Shown in pieces: positions 48,106 to 62,460 of a stretch of DNA of 64,000 nt. This stretch comes from Ifrita kowaldi (taxonomy: Eukaryota > Chordata > Aves > Passeriformes > Cinclosomatidae): assembly GCA_013398055.1 (NCBI GenBank), contig VZRS01012612.1, positions 868,210-932,209 of the forward strand. The letters run 5' to 3'. The notes under the pieces are model-generated. The model had not been told where the DNA came from. It did no database searches and saw only the letters and a list, made by a program, of their open reading frames with translations. How positions within the stretch are numbered: position 1 is the first letter of the stretch; each line of letters opens with the position of its first letter. A program made the position numbers and the translations under genes.

Positions 48106-51100
48106 ATCCTCAAATTCTACCCAAGCAGGTGCCCCAGAAGGGTAAAAAGAATTAATAGATCTGCAGATATTACACTCTGTCTCTCAAAACCCCTCTCAAC
48201 TGCCCATCCAACCTGGCTCTCAGTCTGTCTTATTTACAATTAATTTTTTCCAAGTTCTTTTCTTCCAAACACTCTTGCTCATACCATCATTACATTATTT
48301 TATTGAAATTCTGATCTTTCATATGCACATATTTTCTTTGTCAGGTTTTATAAAAACATACTTTCTAATGTTCTCCTTACCAAAGTGACCACCTCACATT
48401 CCTTCCATCATCCAGGTGAATCTTCTCGGTTTACTTCTGCAGCCTCCATCTCTTCCTCTGCACAGCCATCCTTGCTGCCTTTTAATTGTCTCCACATCAA
48501 TCCTTTCCCTTTTGTCCATGCTTCGCATCTTGTCCATGTGCATACCTCTTCATCAACCCCTTTCATGCAGCCTCCAACGTGTGACAAGCTTTGAGTTGTT
48601 CTTCTCTGTCTGTTTTCATATTATCTGTAAGAGCAACCATACTGGTTAGCATTTTTACTTTGCTCCAAGAACTCTGACTCAAAACCATGCCTCAAAGGAA
48701 AAGGCTAGAAACTGGAATGATGTATATATGGCATCACCTCTTCCAAATGAGAGGGCTCATATGTAACCCTGTGTGAACAAGGCCTAGTTTAAATACTGGA
48801 ATATGAGATTTCATATCTAACATAAAGTATGTATGACTGTTATGATTAGATATTCTTTTTTTTCTATCTGAATTCCAAGCCATTACTGAAAATCCCTGTA
48901 ATGACCACAGTTCAATTTCAGTGAAGACTATTGTTTCATTACGTATTTTGTGAAAAAATATTTTTTCATGTTGATTTAGGATTTCTTAATCATTAGGATT
49001 TGTGCAAAATAAAAGGCTGAATCCTGCTGCTAGCTAGGGAGACCATCCACTTGCTCTTTAATGTGCCCTTTATCCTTAGAGACTGCTGACAATGCACTCA
49101 GATTTTGAGTGATTGATCATGGCATCAAACAAGTTTGAACATATTCCAGTATATCCCAGGGAAGCAAGCCACTATTTAAGTTTCTAAAGTGGTAAGAATT
49201 TTAATAAACAATAGAAAATCCATCTTTGCAATGAACGAGGAATATAAATTTCAAATATTGAGGTTGCTTCCAGCTTCACCTGAAAGCTACACATAGACGT
49301 TTGAAAAAGTTTAGTTCCTGGAAAACATCATAACCATCAAGTGATATATTCATGTCATATGTATTGCTAATAGTGGAAGACATTACAAATATCCAAGTTT
49401 AGAATGCAAATAATTGTGTTTCTTTCAGAAAGCAATGTATCTGAGTAGGAGGAATTTAGCTGTATTTCACATTGTTGTGGCAAGATCTACAAAACTTAAA
49501 AGTGGAGAGCAATAGAATAGAAAGGAATTCTTTTATATGTGAGTATGTCATCTATTACTAATATTTCAGTTGTTGGATCTGTGAATTGCTAAACTCATAT
49601 TATAAACTGTAAGATATATTCTCTTTATGTACAGTTAGTGTATGCCATGCTGTTATTTGTAAAATGTGGTGATGACCTTGTAGAAGAGGCTTCAATTTTC
49701 AGCACAAGCAGATAAAGATACTCCTTCCTTAGTTCAGAGACTCTTGTCTCCTGCACTTGGTGATACATGGAACCTGAAAAGGAAAATAATACAGTACCTT
49801 ACAGAGGAAGTTACAGAATTTATGATGGAAGGGTGGAAAGAAGAAATAACTTCAGTAAGGTGTGTTCACCTGCTAGTCAGACCTACGTGAAAGAGAAAAA
49901 AGTATCTGGAGATATACTAACAGCTGAATTATTATTGTCTTTTGAGTACAAAAGATGGTTTGTCCGCATGGCCTTGGATATTTGCACTGGTACTAAATAA
50001 AAAAAAGAAGGGGCAATCAAAGAGGTTTATCCCAATATACTTTGGCTGACCAATATTTCAGTGGAGTTGAGTCCCAGCATTCATGTCTTTCCAGCTCTGA
50101 TGGGGTAATAATTACATCCATGTTGTTGCTGGCATGCATTATGATATTCCAGCAACTTTGATTACATTTTGAAGACATTTTTCTCATTTGGAAGTTGTTC
50201 AATCACTTAGGACCACTTCTGTTAAATCTGTACAGCAGGCATTAAGAGCTGAAATCAGCTGCATTTCCCATCTGTGTGTATTAGTCATTTTGCACATCCT
50301 TAGTATTGTTGACAACCATCTTAAAACTCTGGCAGGGATTACTATTATTTGTGAATAATCATGCAGAGCAATTAATGAGGATCTGATGATGATTGCAGAC
50401 CCTACTGACACAGAGCAGATTATGCCCGTATTTGTGCCAGCATCAATCAGATGTAACTCCTTTGAAGTCCATGTTGTTGCCTCTGATTGACATGGATCTA
50501 ATTGTGAGCAAACTGCAATATTGGATTTGGACATAAACATATGGCTCCAAGTCTACTATTCTATTTAAAAACCTTTAAAAATTTTTACATAGCTTGCAGC
50601 TCAAGCTTAAATTTATCACATTTCCCAGTAGGTGTTACTTTATTTAAATTACATTTCTGTAGATGATGAAGCATCCAGGCGATTTCTGTTGCATTCCTTC
50701 GAGCATAGTTGTTTTCTTGTCACTTCTGTCTGACGTGCTACAGTGTTGCTGTAAGTTTTCCTCCCTGTTCTGTGGTTCATGGAAGGAATTCTGTTGCATG
50801 TTTCCACCCCAACAGTTGATTAGCTGATTCACCCCCTCTTATAGGAGCTGCTAGTAAGCACTCTTGTCACGCTGATCCTGGGTTTTGGCACTACAGCTGT
50901 TTTCATGCTGTTTGCTGTCTTCTCTCTTCCTTCTACCCTAATTCTTGTCTGCTTTGTCCTTCTTTTTCTGCACTGGTACTTTGGAGCTGTTTTCTCCCAT
51001 CCCTCCCCTCTCAGACAAATGGGGTTTTTTGCTGATTAGGGACAGTCATCACTTTCTTGGATATGTGAAAAGGGTAAATTGTAGCATTTGACCTGACTGG

Positions 51101-52766
51101 TTTTATTATCAGTCCTGTACAGATTAAATGTGGGAACAGAAAGGGTTGTCTTTACCCCTAAGAATGAGTAAGACAAACTGAACAAGACAAGCAATGGTTT
51201 TGATCAACAGGACTTAGAAGTAAATGGTTTCATCTTAGGTAGCATAAATGCCAGGGACCCTTTTGCAGTTTAGCAGAGAAATTATTATTTTACACTTTGA
51301 TAAAAAGCAGGTCAGGGCAATCTGTCTGGAACCAGACAAGTTGTAGTCTGGCAGAGAGCAGGAAAAAAAAAAAGGAAAAGAAGCTTTAAAGGAGTCGTTT
51401 TGTACTCATTTGCTTGTAAGGTCAGAAATCATCCAGTTACTTGTGCCATATGACCCACCTCTGTGGTAAGACAGTGCTTCCCGCTGAGTCTAGAATAGTG
51501 ACTGTGGGATTCATCCCCACCTGCGTTTTAGATTTTTGAACACTGCACACTTAAGTTGAAGACAGTTCTATTTTAAAATTACATGAGTAATTCATAACAT
51601 TAAGTGAATCAAGGCTGGAAACTGCAGTGTCTATCCATAGGAACGTTATTCAGCTTTCTTTATGCAACCTTTCAGTGTTTCATAATTACAGGATGAGAAT
51701 CCCACTCCTCTGTTTAATTCAATCAGTTTTAATTGCCTTGAAACCGCAGAGCATATTTAACTCTATTTTCTACTGACTCAATCTAGAAATACCTGTACAG
51801 GGAAATGATTTCTAATAGTTGACAGCTCATACTTCTAATGCCAAAAAAAGTCTTAATGAAATCCAATTTGTACAAGGAACAGGGATCACATTTTTATCCT
51901 GGGGATAGTTAAATGTAGGAACAATTTACCTGAGAGCATGCTGGATTCTCATCACTTCCACTCTTCAAATCATAACTAGATTTCTTGGTAGAAGAGGTAC
52001 TGTAGCTCAAGCAAAAGTTACAATCTTGATAGCAAAACTACTGGGTGAAGTCATACTGAAATAATCTTACTACTACTTTGCAGTTCTAAAATGCCTGTTG
52101 TTGTTCAGTAATAAGTGAGAATTGCTATTTGACTGGTTAGGAGACTATGCCAAAAATCTTAATCAGATTCAGAAACAAGTGGAGTGATGGATTCCTCATG
52201 TACATTGAATGTATTTTGTATATATGTATGTGTATACATACAGCTGACGTTATAAGCAGTGTTCAAAAAACAAATATCCGGATGGCTTTAAGTAATGGTG
52301 ATGTGATTAAAAGAAGTCACCTTTGGATCACATGAGTGCCCAACAGGTTTCCACAGTGTTCTGTCTGCTGCTGGCAGGTGCTGCTCTAGAGATAACCATG
52401 TACCAAGCAACATGTTCAACAGGTTTAAAGAAGTGTTTCAGATTCTGTTCACCTTGCCACAGACCTGCCTTTAGCTGCTGATCAAAGTGGGAGCTGTGAT
52501 TAGTTACAAAAGTAATAAATCTCACCCCATAATGTTAATAGTAATTTCTGAAATTAAACATACAGAATTTGTACTCTACCAACCAGTGAAAATGTGAAAG
52601 TCCTACTGCTGCCATAAAATTGTAAAATATGCCATACTTTTACACGTGGAGACATCAATTTTTGTGCATCACCTGGCCATTTGTTGAACTAATATCACTA
52701 GCCAGAGAAGCAGTATTGCATAAGTCAGTGCAGTATCCAGACCCATGTTTCATTGCTGTCAAGCAT

Positions 52767-52795
52767 GAGAAGATTGAAGAGAAGATTGAAGAGAA
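52767..52795. repeat. 13-bp tandem repeat
   Basis: The unit GAGAAGATTGAAG is present twice in tandem with the start of a third. Confidence 0.85.
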
Positions 52796-55700
52796 CTGTA
52801 GTCAGGGTGTGAATAATCAAAGCTGCTCAAAAATAGATCATACTTTAGGGATATCTGTGCTACTAATTTTATAAGAGCCAAACCCCATACTCAGCAGTCA
52901 ATTTGCCTAAATTTATTCCAAACTGCAAGGATTTTTTCCTTGTACATACCTCCTCCTTTTAGTTTGATCATCTGTGCAGTTATAGGATGTTCTAGGTATT
53001 TTTTTCTAGACTAGGTTTCAGGTATTGGATCACATTCAGATTCTAATGCTGCTTTCAGTGTGGCACTGGTGTCTGCACCACTGCAGTCACGCACTAGCAG
53101 CTGTCTTTAAATAAAGTAGCTGGTTGTGGTATTTATTATTACTTCTCTTTTCCTTCACCCAATCAATTTTCTTCATCCCAGCAAAAAATGTCTAGATGCA
53201 TTTTTTAATTTTAATATAGAAAGAGTGTATCTTTCTATATTCTCTTTTGACTAAAGATTTTCATCACCACAGAATACCTGAAAATTCTGTTGGTCACCAC
53301 TAAAAGAAGGAATGCTTAACACTCGTGCAATTTGTATGACTCTGGGAAATCTAGGATTGGTTCAGCATTTCTATGCCCCAGTCCAAAAATTCAACTAGGT
53401 TGTGGCAAAGTTGTACATTAAAGCTTTCTAATTTTTATATAAAAGATTGTTTCAAATACATATAGGAAAAAATTCTGCCGAAGTTTAATTTAGATTAACA
53501 GAACGTCTTTAAATAGGTTTTCAGTGGCACCCATTGGTAGCACAGGCATTTAATGTAGAAATACAGCTTCACTAAAACACAGGATTTAGACTAATTTAGG
53601 CAGCCTGGATCTCAGTGAAAGCCAGCAATAGTACTTCACATTTTTATCCCTAACTTTCAGCTTTCTCTGTATTTAAATAGATCTATCAAAGTATATTAGA
53701 AATAGCACAAATTGAGAATTGTCTTACTGATTTGTAATTTTTCATGTATACCATTAGGTGGCAGGGAACAATAAAGATTTACTTGATGAAATACTGTGCC
53801 ATATGAATACATATGTTGAAATACAGATCTATCAGATTGTTCTCTCCACCCTTTTTGAATCAGATTTCCTACTGTGAACTGTCAAGAGCTTTGTTTAGCT
53901 AACCATTAAATGACTTACCAACAGGGCTCACTGCTTTCGTCAAAACTGCTTCAGATTTCATTTTTGTGCAATCCTTTTGTGAAATAAGAAAAAAAAAACA
54001 AGGCATATTCATCCCACTGGGAGTTCTTAAAAATTAAACATCAACACTGTTGTGTATCTATCCATTCTAACCTCTGCTTCTGATCAGGCTAAATCTGACT
54101 GTTGGAGGGAGCCCCTAGGCCAGTCTAATTCAGTAGGCAGGAAAGTTTATTATTCTTTTGAGAGCCTTAGATGTAAGGGCTATGCTTTTGTCTGGATCCA
54201 GCTATAAATAGGGACCTTTTACATAGCATAGGTACAAAAGGATTGAACTGACAAGTCTTAGACACCCAGGCTGACAGACAGATGGCTGCAAGTAAAAAGA
54301 TAGGGAATTTATACTGCCAGCAACTTTTGTGTCTCTGAATCCAGCTGGCTGCTGATTTTAGAATTGCAGTGGATGTCACTGGTGAGAGAGTAGGTGGCAG
54401 GAATCACAGGGCAAGACTTGTCTGCTTGATAACTCACTCAGTGATTGATGTATGGGAAGTTAATTGCACTACTAGTGACTCTGTAGGAGATAAGGAAATC
54501 TATGCTCAGCATTTCCCAGAGATGTGGAATTAAATCCCTTGCAAGAGTAGCCCCTAAGAGATTTATTCTTGTTCCCTCAAACTTGTCAAGTGCTGTTGGT
54601 AGGAACTATGCCACAGATATTGTGCTTAACTGGAAAATCCCAAAGCAGATTTTTCCATATGTTTATGTAATAATCTAGTGCCAAAGAAGTAACAATTCCA
54701 GAAAATATTTTACAGCTGCAGTTTGCCATTCCCATTTGCTAAGCTAACACCTGAGAGGAAGAGAAGCATAAGAGAGACATTTTGTTGGTTTGTTATTGAT
54801 TAGTCTGATATGCAGAGAAATTCAGCTCAATGCAGTTTTAACGTGACAGTGACAGTAAGTGAGTGAGTGACAGTAAAAAGATGGAAATTCATTATTCACA
54901 AAAAAATGTGTGGTAGCAACTCAGAGAACTCTTAATAGTGTGTCTCTTTTTTGTCAGGCAATTGCCTCTGGAAGCAAGGAGTCCTTTGTTCCTCCTGTTC
55001 AGCCCCAGCATTGCCTGAGAACACTGACAGTAACTACACAAGCTGTAACCTCACTGTTTGTGAAGTCTACGTCTGCTTGAATTAAAATTCAATATTTTTA
55101 ATCTTAGTCTCTGAGTTTTAGTCACTGTGTTGTATCCACACAGTTCAGACATAGGCAATCTTGTGGGAAACTCTCTATCTGATACAGGAATCTTCAATAG
55201 TTAAAAATGCCAAACCCAATAATAATGATGGTACCACAAGATGACTTAAGCAGCAGGTTCTATTAATTTGGATTGCAGAAAATCAGATTCCTTCCAGATA
55301 TAAATACTCAATGCCTGTGCACGTCACAGTCCCATGGCCACCATGGCCTAAAAGATGGGTCATAAAAGATGGGTCAGCTTCAACAGCAGGTTCTTTCCTT
55401 CACAAATAATAGCTACAGATTTCAGAAAGCTGCCAAGCAGGATTGAATCTAATTCAACATGCTATCAGCCTTAGCATCTGACAGCAGTATTGGCACTCCC
55501 AATGGATCAGTCTAGCAGTCAATCTATAGATTACCCTACCCTGTTTCTTCCTTCTAACTGTGTAGATCATGGCCCTCCCAGGAAAGATGCAACATAGCCC
55601 TGAAGATCATGGGAGAGGAGCTGCAGTGTGTTAGGAGATTGAGGTTGCACCCTGTGCCAAACCAAACAAGCTATATTTTTTCTGGTGCACTGTGAGTTGT

Positions 55701-58019
55701 TCAATATTCAAACATTTTTGTCTATGAGAGATTGAAGAAAAACAGGAATCCCTAAGCAAGTGTATTTCTCAGAGGGGCTTGTGTTCAGTGGAGCTGCTCA
55801 GGCTCTCCAAAGGGCAGGCTGCTGGGAGCAGGTGGGTGCCACGCAATGCAACATGCAGTGCAAACCGTGTGCACATTGCAATTTGTCCCTGGAGCCTGCA
55901 GCACACTGCGAGCCCTGGCGTGGATTGCGCAGAAATTGATCTCTGTTTGCACATCCTGATGCGGCTGCTGGGCTTTCACTAGCACAGAGCCTAACGGGAC
56001 ATTGGTTAATGCTGGGATTTGGTCTGGGGCAGAGGTGGTTTACTTATCTTTGTGGGGAAGGGAGGAACAATCATAACGATCAAGCTGATTGCTTATTGTG
56101 CCTTATATTTTTAAAACCACAGATAAGTAGTATGAATATTTGGATCTCCACAAAGGAAAGGTCTTTCCAGTCTGCATAATTCAAATGTGGGTTACCATAT
56201 GCCTGAAGCTAGGAAACACTATATGTTATCAGCCTGTTTTCCTTATGTTGTTCTTTACAGTTTTATCAGAAATGTCAAGAGTTGCTTACTCAGCTGAGCT
56301 GAAATCCTGAATATTTCCATTTGTACCTTTGGTCCTTCCATTGTTTTACAATCAGATGTGAAAGTCTGCTCAAGAAGAGGATAAATATGTTCTGAGATGT
56401 TGTCATATTTTGATAATGTAAAGATCTAAACAAGATTCAGTCTTCCTGAATTCTCATTAGAATTTACAGTTGTTTGCAAGAGTGGGCACAACCACCTTTT
56501 TGATTTCTCCTAAGGTGTGTCCAAGAGGACAAAGTTCAGCCCCTTTGCAGGATTTTGTCATCTTCCATCTACTTTCTGAGGTGGATATGAAAAAAAAAAG
56601 AATAAACCACAAAAAACCAACTATTGGTATTGTGCATCATCTCCTTTTTATAAAAAGCATGAAACAGTTTGGTTTTGTTTTCCTTAAACTACCTAAATAA
56701 TAACCTGTAGATTTGTACTTTCCAGTGCTTTCTTTTGAGGAGCCCTCAGTAAACTAAAACATATTTCAGAATGCGAAGAAGAGATAATATTTCACTGTAA
56801 AATAGTAGGAAAACCCTTGGTCTGAACTAACTCAGATTAATTAATGAAAACTGTTTCCTTTGAAAGAGGGATCTCAGGCAGGACAGTAGAAGCAAGTTAG
56901 CTGGAGAAGTCAAAATATTCTGGAGATCAGCAGAACAAAGTGTGTTTCCTAGGCATACGATGACTTTGTGAACACTCATGCTATCTAACATCTTGCTCTG
57001 TCTTCCTGATAGGCTTCTCACATCACCCAGAAATGAGATTAGTGGAAAGAAAGAAGTATGCTTCCTTAGTACACTTTCCTTAGCATGCCAAAAAGATGAT
57101 GGCAAGAAGTAGGATGAGATAGAAAACAGGAGTGGTTTTGCTCGGGTCTGAAGATACTGGGATGATTTACATTGCAGTAGAAGAATGCCTAGGGTTGTTT
57201 TCCTTCAAATGTGCCAGGAGGTGGTACAAGACCTACTGGTGGTTTCATATGTATTGTCAAAGCTGCTGCCTACGACTGCACACATTCAGCTTCTTGTGAA
57301 AGACTGTTACAGGCAAGACCAAAGGAAAAATTACTCTTGCAAGCAATGCTCTGCCTGCCCAAAACAAACAACAGCAAGGGTGGCTTGTGTAGCAATTTGT
57401 AGGAGGAGATCTGAGAATTTTCATCCTTTCTTTAAGGCTGGGATCTAGGAAACTAACCTGAAGGGTAAGAGAGGAAGAAGGATGCAGTTGCAAAACAAAA
57501 ACAAAGCAAAAAAAAGACTAACTGATAGAGAAGAAAAAATTGAGAAATTAAATTGCAGTAATGGGAAGGGATGTGAAAAAGCAGGCAGATGATGGAATGG
57601 CAAAAGAGAAAATTAGGGAAGCCAGTTGCAACAGAGGAGAGGGAGATATGGTTGAGATAGCTAAGAGGTGGAGTCTCAGAAGGAGCAATGAAGCCTTATG
57701 TGATACTGACACAGAACAGGAAACAAAATGACCTCCAGGTGAAGGAAAGAACAGATGGAAGCAAATATGAGATTCACCTCTGTATCAGAGAGATTCATCA
57801 AGGAGGTCAAGTGAGCATGAAGTTAGCTCATCAGTCAAAACCAAGAGAGTGAGATCAGAAGTTGCAACCTATCGGAGTAGGAGAGGCAGACGGATAGGGG
57901 ACACCACTGTTGTCTAAAAACATCTTGGATATCCAGCACCTTGAGTGAGAAAAGCTGTTTGAATTGATACCAATAGTAGAAATAATGTGCATATAATAAA
58001 ACGTTAGTAATCTAGAATT

Positions 58020-58051
58020 GGAATTAGAAAGTTCTGGAATTAGAAAGTTCC
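58020..58051. repeat. 16-bp tandem duplication
   Basis: GGAATTAGAAAGTTCT is followed directly by GGAATTAGAAAGTTCC, a recent two-copy duplication with one difference. Confidence 0.92.
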
Positions 58052-61000
58052 CAGCCATCAGATCAGGAGGCTCTGTCCCATTATGCACTGTCCTATTAGG
58101 AACAGGGTATGCAAACACATCCTAGATTATCTTCAGGTGGAGCTTGATAAGTTTGGGGATGCAATCATATACAGAATTGATCTCCACGATGAGTGAGACC
58201 AGATTGGATGTTGTAGGAGGACCTTCCTAGTCTCTGCCCTAATCTTATTTTCCTAATAATGATGCTGTTGACTCATATGTATTGACCAGGACAGGTGCAG
58301 ACAGACACACATTTGCCTCACTCACTTTCCAAGCCAACTGGATGCCACCCACTTCTGGAATCTGTGTAGCTGGAGTGGCCCAGGGCTGTACCCAAGTTGT
58401 TGAATCTGTGCAAATACATGACTTTCAGATCTGAACTGGCTTGCTTTCGCCTAACTTGGAGTGTGGGCGAGGGAGTCCACACCTATCCATACACCCTCAG
58501 AAAGCTGTGCAGAGCTCACATGTTAGATGCCTCAGAGGAGTGTGAAAACTACGTAGATTAGGGATGCAGGGACTGTACAGGATGATGTAGCAGGGCTAAG
58601 GGGACTCAAGATCCCAGAAGAAATATAGTAGCAACATCTGCCAGTCCAGGGTGCCACAGCAGCATGGTCAGGAGCCACGTGCAAGATTGTGGTCGCTTCT
58701 GTATGAGAGTGTGGTGTTTGGTAGCAGACTGGTCTGATACACCACCATTGTGTGCCATGTCACCAGGAATGACAACTTACTCTGACATCTTTGGTTGCCC
58801 TCCCAGTTGTGCTGAGTTCCTAGACAATGCTGCACAGTGGAGACGGTGCTACTGTTCCTCCAGGTTAGAGCATCCCTTCCTTGTCTGTGATCACACTTCG
58901 TGTCTTGATCCCAGGAGCTGCATTGCTCCTCAGCAGATGTGCTGCAGTGAGCACAGCCATCTACTGCATCAAGTTATGTTCCAAGGCACCAACTGAGGTT
59001 TGTATATTTGGAAGCAAACATTTGTCTGTTATAGGTGTATGACAGATTACGTTTTATTGCTCGTAAGATCCTGGTAAGGAAAGATTATTGGACCCTTCAC
59101 TGTGTGGTCATCTGCACAAACAAGACCTTTATTTTTCACTCTAGATTTCCATTTTTCCCTCTGAGTAAAAACCTATGGTTATGAGTGTGCGTGGGTCACA
59201 CTGTTTCCTCTGTGACTGAAAGGGGACCATTCCCACGCTACTTGAAGCTTTGCATTCTTGGCTCCTGAGATTACCTGCAGATAGCTGTGGCCATGTCTTC
59301 CTTTGATGAAGATGTTCTTATCTTAGGTGAGATGTGGAGTGCTTCATCTTGCAACATTTCTGCTACCCCCCCAGGCAGAGAAAGAGAGAGAGAACACAGG
59401 AAGAATGACAACTTGTACTTTCAAAATCACAACTTAATAAGGACAGCAGTTGATAACAAGCCCAAGCAAAACCAAACTACTGACTCACCCTCCTCGCTCC
59501 TAGCCCACTGGGAAAGATTGAGGATTTCTGTACAAATAGTAACACTGACTTCATTGAGATCCCTTTTTTGCCATTAAAGGGATTGATGCTTTTTTAGATT
59601 ATACATTTCTTATAGAAATTTATCTCCATTTTTTACCAAGTCAGGCTGCTTTTATCAGCAGACCTGTGGTAGAAAAGGGACGTATATTTCCTTGTGTGCC
59701 TCTGTTAATACGAAGTAAAGAACTGCACATTTCACACACCCGTACTCCACAACATTTCCCTGTCTGCAAATAAAATTGTCTGAGATTATAACTTACAAGT
59801 GCTTTCTAGCAAAAGTGAAATTTTAGGTTTTGAATTAAATACCTTTGTTTCTACAAAAGAGGTGAGAAAGGCATTCCACAGGAAAAACAAAAAAACCTAA
59901 CCAAACAAAAAAAAAACTCCATAGAAATATTAACGTAGATAGTTTAGATAGGACATAGATTTATAAGTGTGATGTCCTGTGTGTGCCTTCTTAGGCATTT
60001 ATGGGCAGGTGAATAAAATCACAGAATTATCTTTGTTTCCAAGCCTAAATCAGGTTTTTGTTATTAGAAATACATGTTTAGCTGAAAGCATAAGTCCAAA
60101 ACCTACTGTTTAAAGAAGAGCAGGACTGCAAATCCAAGCATGCTTCTGACATTAATTAGAAGACATTAAAGTTAATATTGCAGGTGCAAACCAGATCCAG
60201 ACCACTTCTTTATATGCTGTAGAGGTAGGATTAATCTCATTTTTACCATATGAAAGTTAGGCAGTGAATCTCAAATGGTCAGGTGTGCTCCTTAGCTGTA
60301 TCAATAGGCAGACGTAAAGCACTTTGTAGTCTGATTTATCCAAAACTGAGGTAGGTGTCTGAGAGAAGGGAGGCATGTCTCCCTCAGAGCATGTCCCTCT
60401 CCATGCTCTAGAGAGAGTGCAAGTGACTCCCTTGCAAGATGGATCCCACCACTGGAACTGGCATGTTACTTTTGCTACGGGATCACTGTCTTATTTGGTG
60501 CTTACTAAAGCTTGATCTTCAGTATTTTCTCTATTTATCCTTTCCCTGTAGTGTGTAGGCTTCTCCATTATTTTACTATGTGCTGCTGAATTTAGCATAG
60601 AACACCGAATTTATTAATTTTCAGTGGGATTCCCTCATGTTCTCAAGTACAGTATTTGTTAGCTCTTTACAAACACTGATTAAAATCTTCAAAGATGTGT
60701 CAAAAAACAAAGGCATTATTACCGCTTCCTTTTACAAAGGAGGAATGAAAACACCTAGATTAGAGTCCTTGAAAGCTTCCTGCACTTCAGGTGTACATGG
60801 ACTGATTTTTCAGAGCTTACAGCACTATACATCATTTTGGAAGTGTGAGATGCAGCCTGTTGTGACCTGTGCAGCCATGAGAGCCTACTGACTTCTGCAA
60901 ACCACCCTTCCCCAGGTCGTGTATTTGCCACTGTGAAAAACTAAAACCTTTTACTCCAGTCAGCACTGTTAGTAGCAGCCTTTTCCTGGGACAATACTAC

Positions 61001-61670
61001 TCTGGAATAGTGCCACTTGAATTTACATGGCTGGCCCACAGTCTGTAAGGTGTCATTCATCCAATTTCACTGTAAGGGCATTGTTTCTGGCCCTGCAGAT
61101 CCATTTTAATTCAGGTTCTGCAATGATGGTGCTGCAACAAAAGCAGCTGAGCCTTAGCTGACAGCAGCCTCCTCCATTGCACAGTCATAACGAATTCCCA
61201 CAGCATAGACCCTTCTTTGTCCCAAGTAAGGCAGGGATTCCTGAGGGGAAACCACAGGAGTTTGTAATCAGGTCATTAAAAGAGTTTATGATCATGTTCG
61301 GAAGGAGGCTGGAGTACGGTTTCACAAGCAATTTGAATTTACTTTTTTATTCTTGATTTTGCAAATGTAGGTTTCTTCTAACAATTTAAAAATATTGTCA
61401 TACACTATTTTGAACAAGTCGGCAAGGGGAGAGGAGAGGTGTCTCTGAGTGAAACCTCTGCCTGGGTCATCAGCAGCGGTAGGTGCTTTATCTGGCACGC
61501 TTCCAGCAGCTAAGCTCACAGTCTAGGTGATGGCAATGCTATCGTCTCCTGGGCACTAGAGGGGGATGGATACACATGCTTCGTTGGTAGATTTCACAGC
61601 TGGAGAAATAGTCCTTCTGTTTTCAGTTCCAGAAGCTAAAGAAAGTGGTAACAAACCTTTCCTCGTTGCT

Positions 61671-61703
61671 TCTCTCTCCCTCTCTCTCTTTTTTTTTTTT
61701 TTC
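61671..61703. repeat. (CT)n / poly-T polypyrimidine tract
   Basis: About 33 bp of CT units leading into a T run. On the plus strand it is purely pyrimidine. Confidence 0.92.
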
Positions 61704-61965
61704 TGGAGTAGGAATTTTCTGTTGTCATTCTCTTGCCTTCTGTTCATTTCAGTCTCTGCTTCTTCATTCCGATGCATTATTTCCATTGACTTTAAAGGCT
61801 CTCTGGTGCTATGCCTTTCCACCTTCCAGGGAGAGCTCCTGTTTTCGCTCCTAACCTCTGCTCACAATCCCTCACCTCTCCTGTTCCTGCCAGTTTCTTG
61901 TACCTGCACAGCCTCCACCTTCATATGAAGCCTAAATATAGTAAATGCAGATTCTTACTCTGTCC

Positions 61966-62460
61966 TCAGCAAGACAGTGGTATCTCAGCCCCTTTGAACA
62001 AGATACCAAGATTATTATAACTCATGCTCCCTACGTGATCAGGTCTGTGAGGTGGGGAACGTTTGGTTACACAGAGCTCAAGGTTGTTGCAGTTTTTAAC
62101 TGCATACATACTAAAGAAGATGTGTTTAATTAAAGACCTGTTGAAGGACTGAATCTTGTATTCAAAGCACGGTGAGGTGAGATCCATGAGTATCAGATCT
62201 TCTGGGAGTTCCCTTTGAAGCCTGATATTTGTCTTCATGGTAGAAGGCGAAGTCATCTTGAAAGCCCAAGATGTTGACCACAATCTTCCCTGTGGAGCAC
62301 TAGGCATTCTTTTCAGACAGCTGGTTACACAGACACACACCAGGCTAAAAGAATCATCAGCAAATACAGCATTGTTTTCCAGGTGAGCCAAGCCATGGGA
62401 ACTTGTTGGCATCGTGCCCTCCAGTTCAAGGAGAGCTGAGTAGAAGCTGTTGTATATCAT
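61966..62460 (-). other. Unassigned minus-strand open frame, 164 codons
   Basis: ATG at 62460 to stop at 61966. The protein begins MIYNSFYSALLELEGTMPTS and has no repeat or membrane segment I recognise. The frame is also open upstream of the ATG (KVFDI-IY). Within it, a different frame after a CCACAG|GG acceptor-like site (near 62293) reads GKIVVNILGFQDDFAFYHED, which also looks protein-like. The length is only marginally beyond chance for this much sequence. It may be a decayed exon or noise; I make no functional call. Confidence 0.2.

Noticed and set aside
58664..58996. 110-codon Cys-rich plus-strand open frame in the intergenic flank
   Set aside because: Cysteines have no regular spacing, no signal peptide is visible, and no splice or promoter context supports it.
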